A stretch of DNA of 64,000 bases. Source: Ndongobacter massiliensis. GTDB lineage: Bacteria > Bacillota > Clostridia > Tissierellales > Peptoniphilaceae. Where the stretch lies: NCBI RefSeq assembly GCF_900120375.1, contig NZ_LT635480.1, positions 1,680,840 through 1,744,839 on the forward strand. The letters run 5' to 3'. The notes under the pieces are model-generated. The model worked only from the letters and a program-made list of their open reading frames with translations, was not told the DNA's origin and did no database searches. The position numbers were made by a program, and so were the translations under genes. Positions 63,473-64,000 of this stretch are shown here, piece by piece; position 1 is the first letter of the stretch; every line of letters starts with the position of its first letter.

Positions 63473-64000
63473 GAAAACCTCTGCAGTCGACTTTTCAAGT
63501 GGGACAGAAGGAGTCGGTTCAGTGTTCCCCATACGTAGGCGCTGACAAGAATCCAGAGCGTCCATGCGCACAGATCGGTAAGTTCCAGATAAATTTTGCT
63601 TTGATACAGCTGTGCACCGATGGATCCGCGAATCTGTCCAATGACTTCGGCGGCGGTGCCGACCTTCCAGGATAAGCCCATGGCAATTTGTGCCGCCGCC
63701 TGATAGTAGGGGAAAATCTGCGGCACATAAATGCCGCGAATCAGGTGGGTCTTGCGCACGCGAAAGACATGACCCATTTCTAAAAGCGCAGGATCCACCG
63801 CACGCAATCCCTCGAGCAGGGTGTTGTAGAAAATCGGCAAAACCATCGCCAGAACGAGCAACACCCCCAGCGCACGACCGGAAACCCAGAAGAGTGCAAA
63901 TAGGACGAGCGAAGCAACCGGAGCAGAACGGAGGAGCAAAAGCGGAGGGGTCAGAAGGTGCTCCAACCAAGAAAAGTGCGCCGCGGGAATGGCAAGCCCG
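63469..64000 (-). CDS. ABC transporter permease, NitT/TauT type (5' end outside window)
   Basis: 177 residues are visible and the frame is open to the right edge, so the N-terminus is missing. The inner-membrane permease domain is recognisable: hydrophobic LVLFALFWVSGRALGVLLVL, the EAA-type cytoplasmic loop (ALLEMGHVFRVRKTHLIRGI, then YVPQIFPYY), GLSWKVGTAAEVIGQ, and a final membrane segment near WILVSAYVWG. Pairs with the overlapping downstream ATPase gene. Confidence 0.85.
   Translation of the reverse strand, partial: GLAIPAAHFSWLEHLLTPPLLLLRSAPVASLVLFALFWVSGRALGVLLVLAMVLPIFYNTLLEGLRAVDPALLEMGHVFRVRKTHLIRGIYVPQIFPYYQAAAQIAMGLSWKVGTAAEVIGQIRGSIGAQLYQSKIYLELTDLCAWTLWILVSAYVWGTLNRLLLSHLKSRLQRFS

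Noticed and set aside
62858-63970. Single 370-residue ABC protein
   Set aside because: The first part is the permease sequence in a wrong frame; the real ATPase starts at 63472 with an ATGA overlap.

Overview
The window reads as the chromosome of an anaerobic, low-to-moderate GC member of the Bacillota (Clostridia/Tissierellia, perhaps a Peptoniphilaceae-like host-associated anaerobe; genus not assignable from sequence alone). Clues are a rubredoxin-fused flavodiiron protein, hybrid-cluster protein and desulfoferrodoxin (strict-anaerobe O2/NO defence), sortase-C pili with SpaA-type pilins, CIRCE-controlled groESL, clostridial-style ABC, TTT and BMP-type nucleoside transport operons, and ordinary SD/-10/-35 signals with ATG, GTG and TTG starts.

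Layout. 0-6.4 kb: NO/O2 detoxification pair (flavorubredoxin, hcp), a lipoprotein, an XRE membrane regulator and several decayed gene scraps. 6.4-21.7 kb: a pilus locus with a 3230-residue tip adhesin (thioester domain, vWA-like domain, about eleven SpaA repeats), the backbone pilin, a third pilin gene split by an in-frame TAG, and two class C sortases. Hairpins lie between the pilin genes. 22-23.9 kb: an orphan AbiEi-like protein, ferritin and desulfoferrodoxin. 23.9-35.8 kb: pentose regulon with a ROK repressor divergent from galM-(MalY/PatB)-nhaC, then a xylose-type ABC transporter (binding protein, ATPase, permease), xylA and xylB. XylR-like palindromes sit at two strong promoters. 36-43.6 kb: LysR regulator divergent from a tripartite tricarboxylate transporter operon (tctC-B-A) carrying a 2-hydroxyacid dehydrogenase, an RraA/HMG-aldolase-like enzyme and an Ldh2-type oxidoreductase. 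This looks like an uptake and catabolic cassette for an unknown hydroxy-carboxylate. 43.7-46 kb: MORN protein plus acyltransferase-3/SGNH O-acetyltransferase. 46-53.1 kb: mtnA, a DeoD-type phosphorylase and a complete BMP-type nucleoside ABC importer, probably a nucleoside/MTA salvage unit.

53.2-59.0 kb: a visibly AT-rich accessory island. It has a 20-bp-period TGGGTGC array, a decayed gene, a TetR regulator with two half-size ABC exporters under shared palindromic operators, and a 140-residue C-terminal stub of a large serine recombinase. It lies a few hundred bases from tandem tRNA-Val/tRNA-Ala genes. 59.3-64 kb: core genome (tRNAs, holA, groES-groEL) and, on the minus strand, a NitT/TauT-type ABC ATPase with a permease that runs off the right edge.

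Most notable for follow-up: the in-frame amber codon in the minor pilin together with three different sorting motifs in one pilus, the alternative-pairing RNA element between tip and backbone pilin genes, the 20-bp array at the island edge, and two uncharacterised metabolic cassettes (TTT/dehydrogenase/RraA and mtnA/deoD/BMP).
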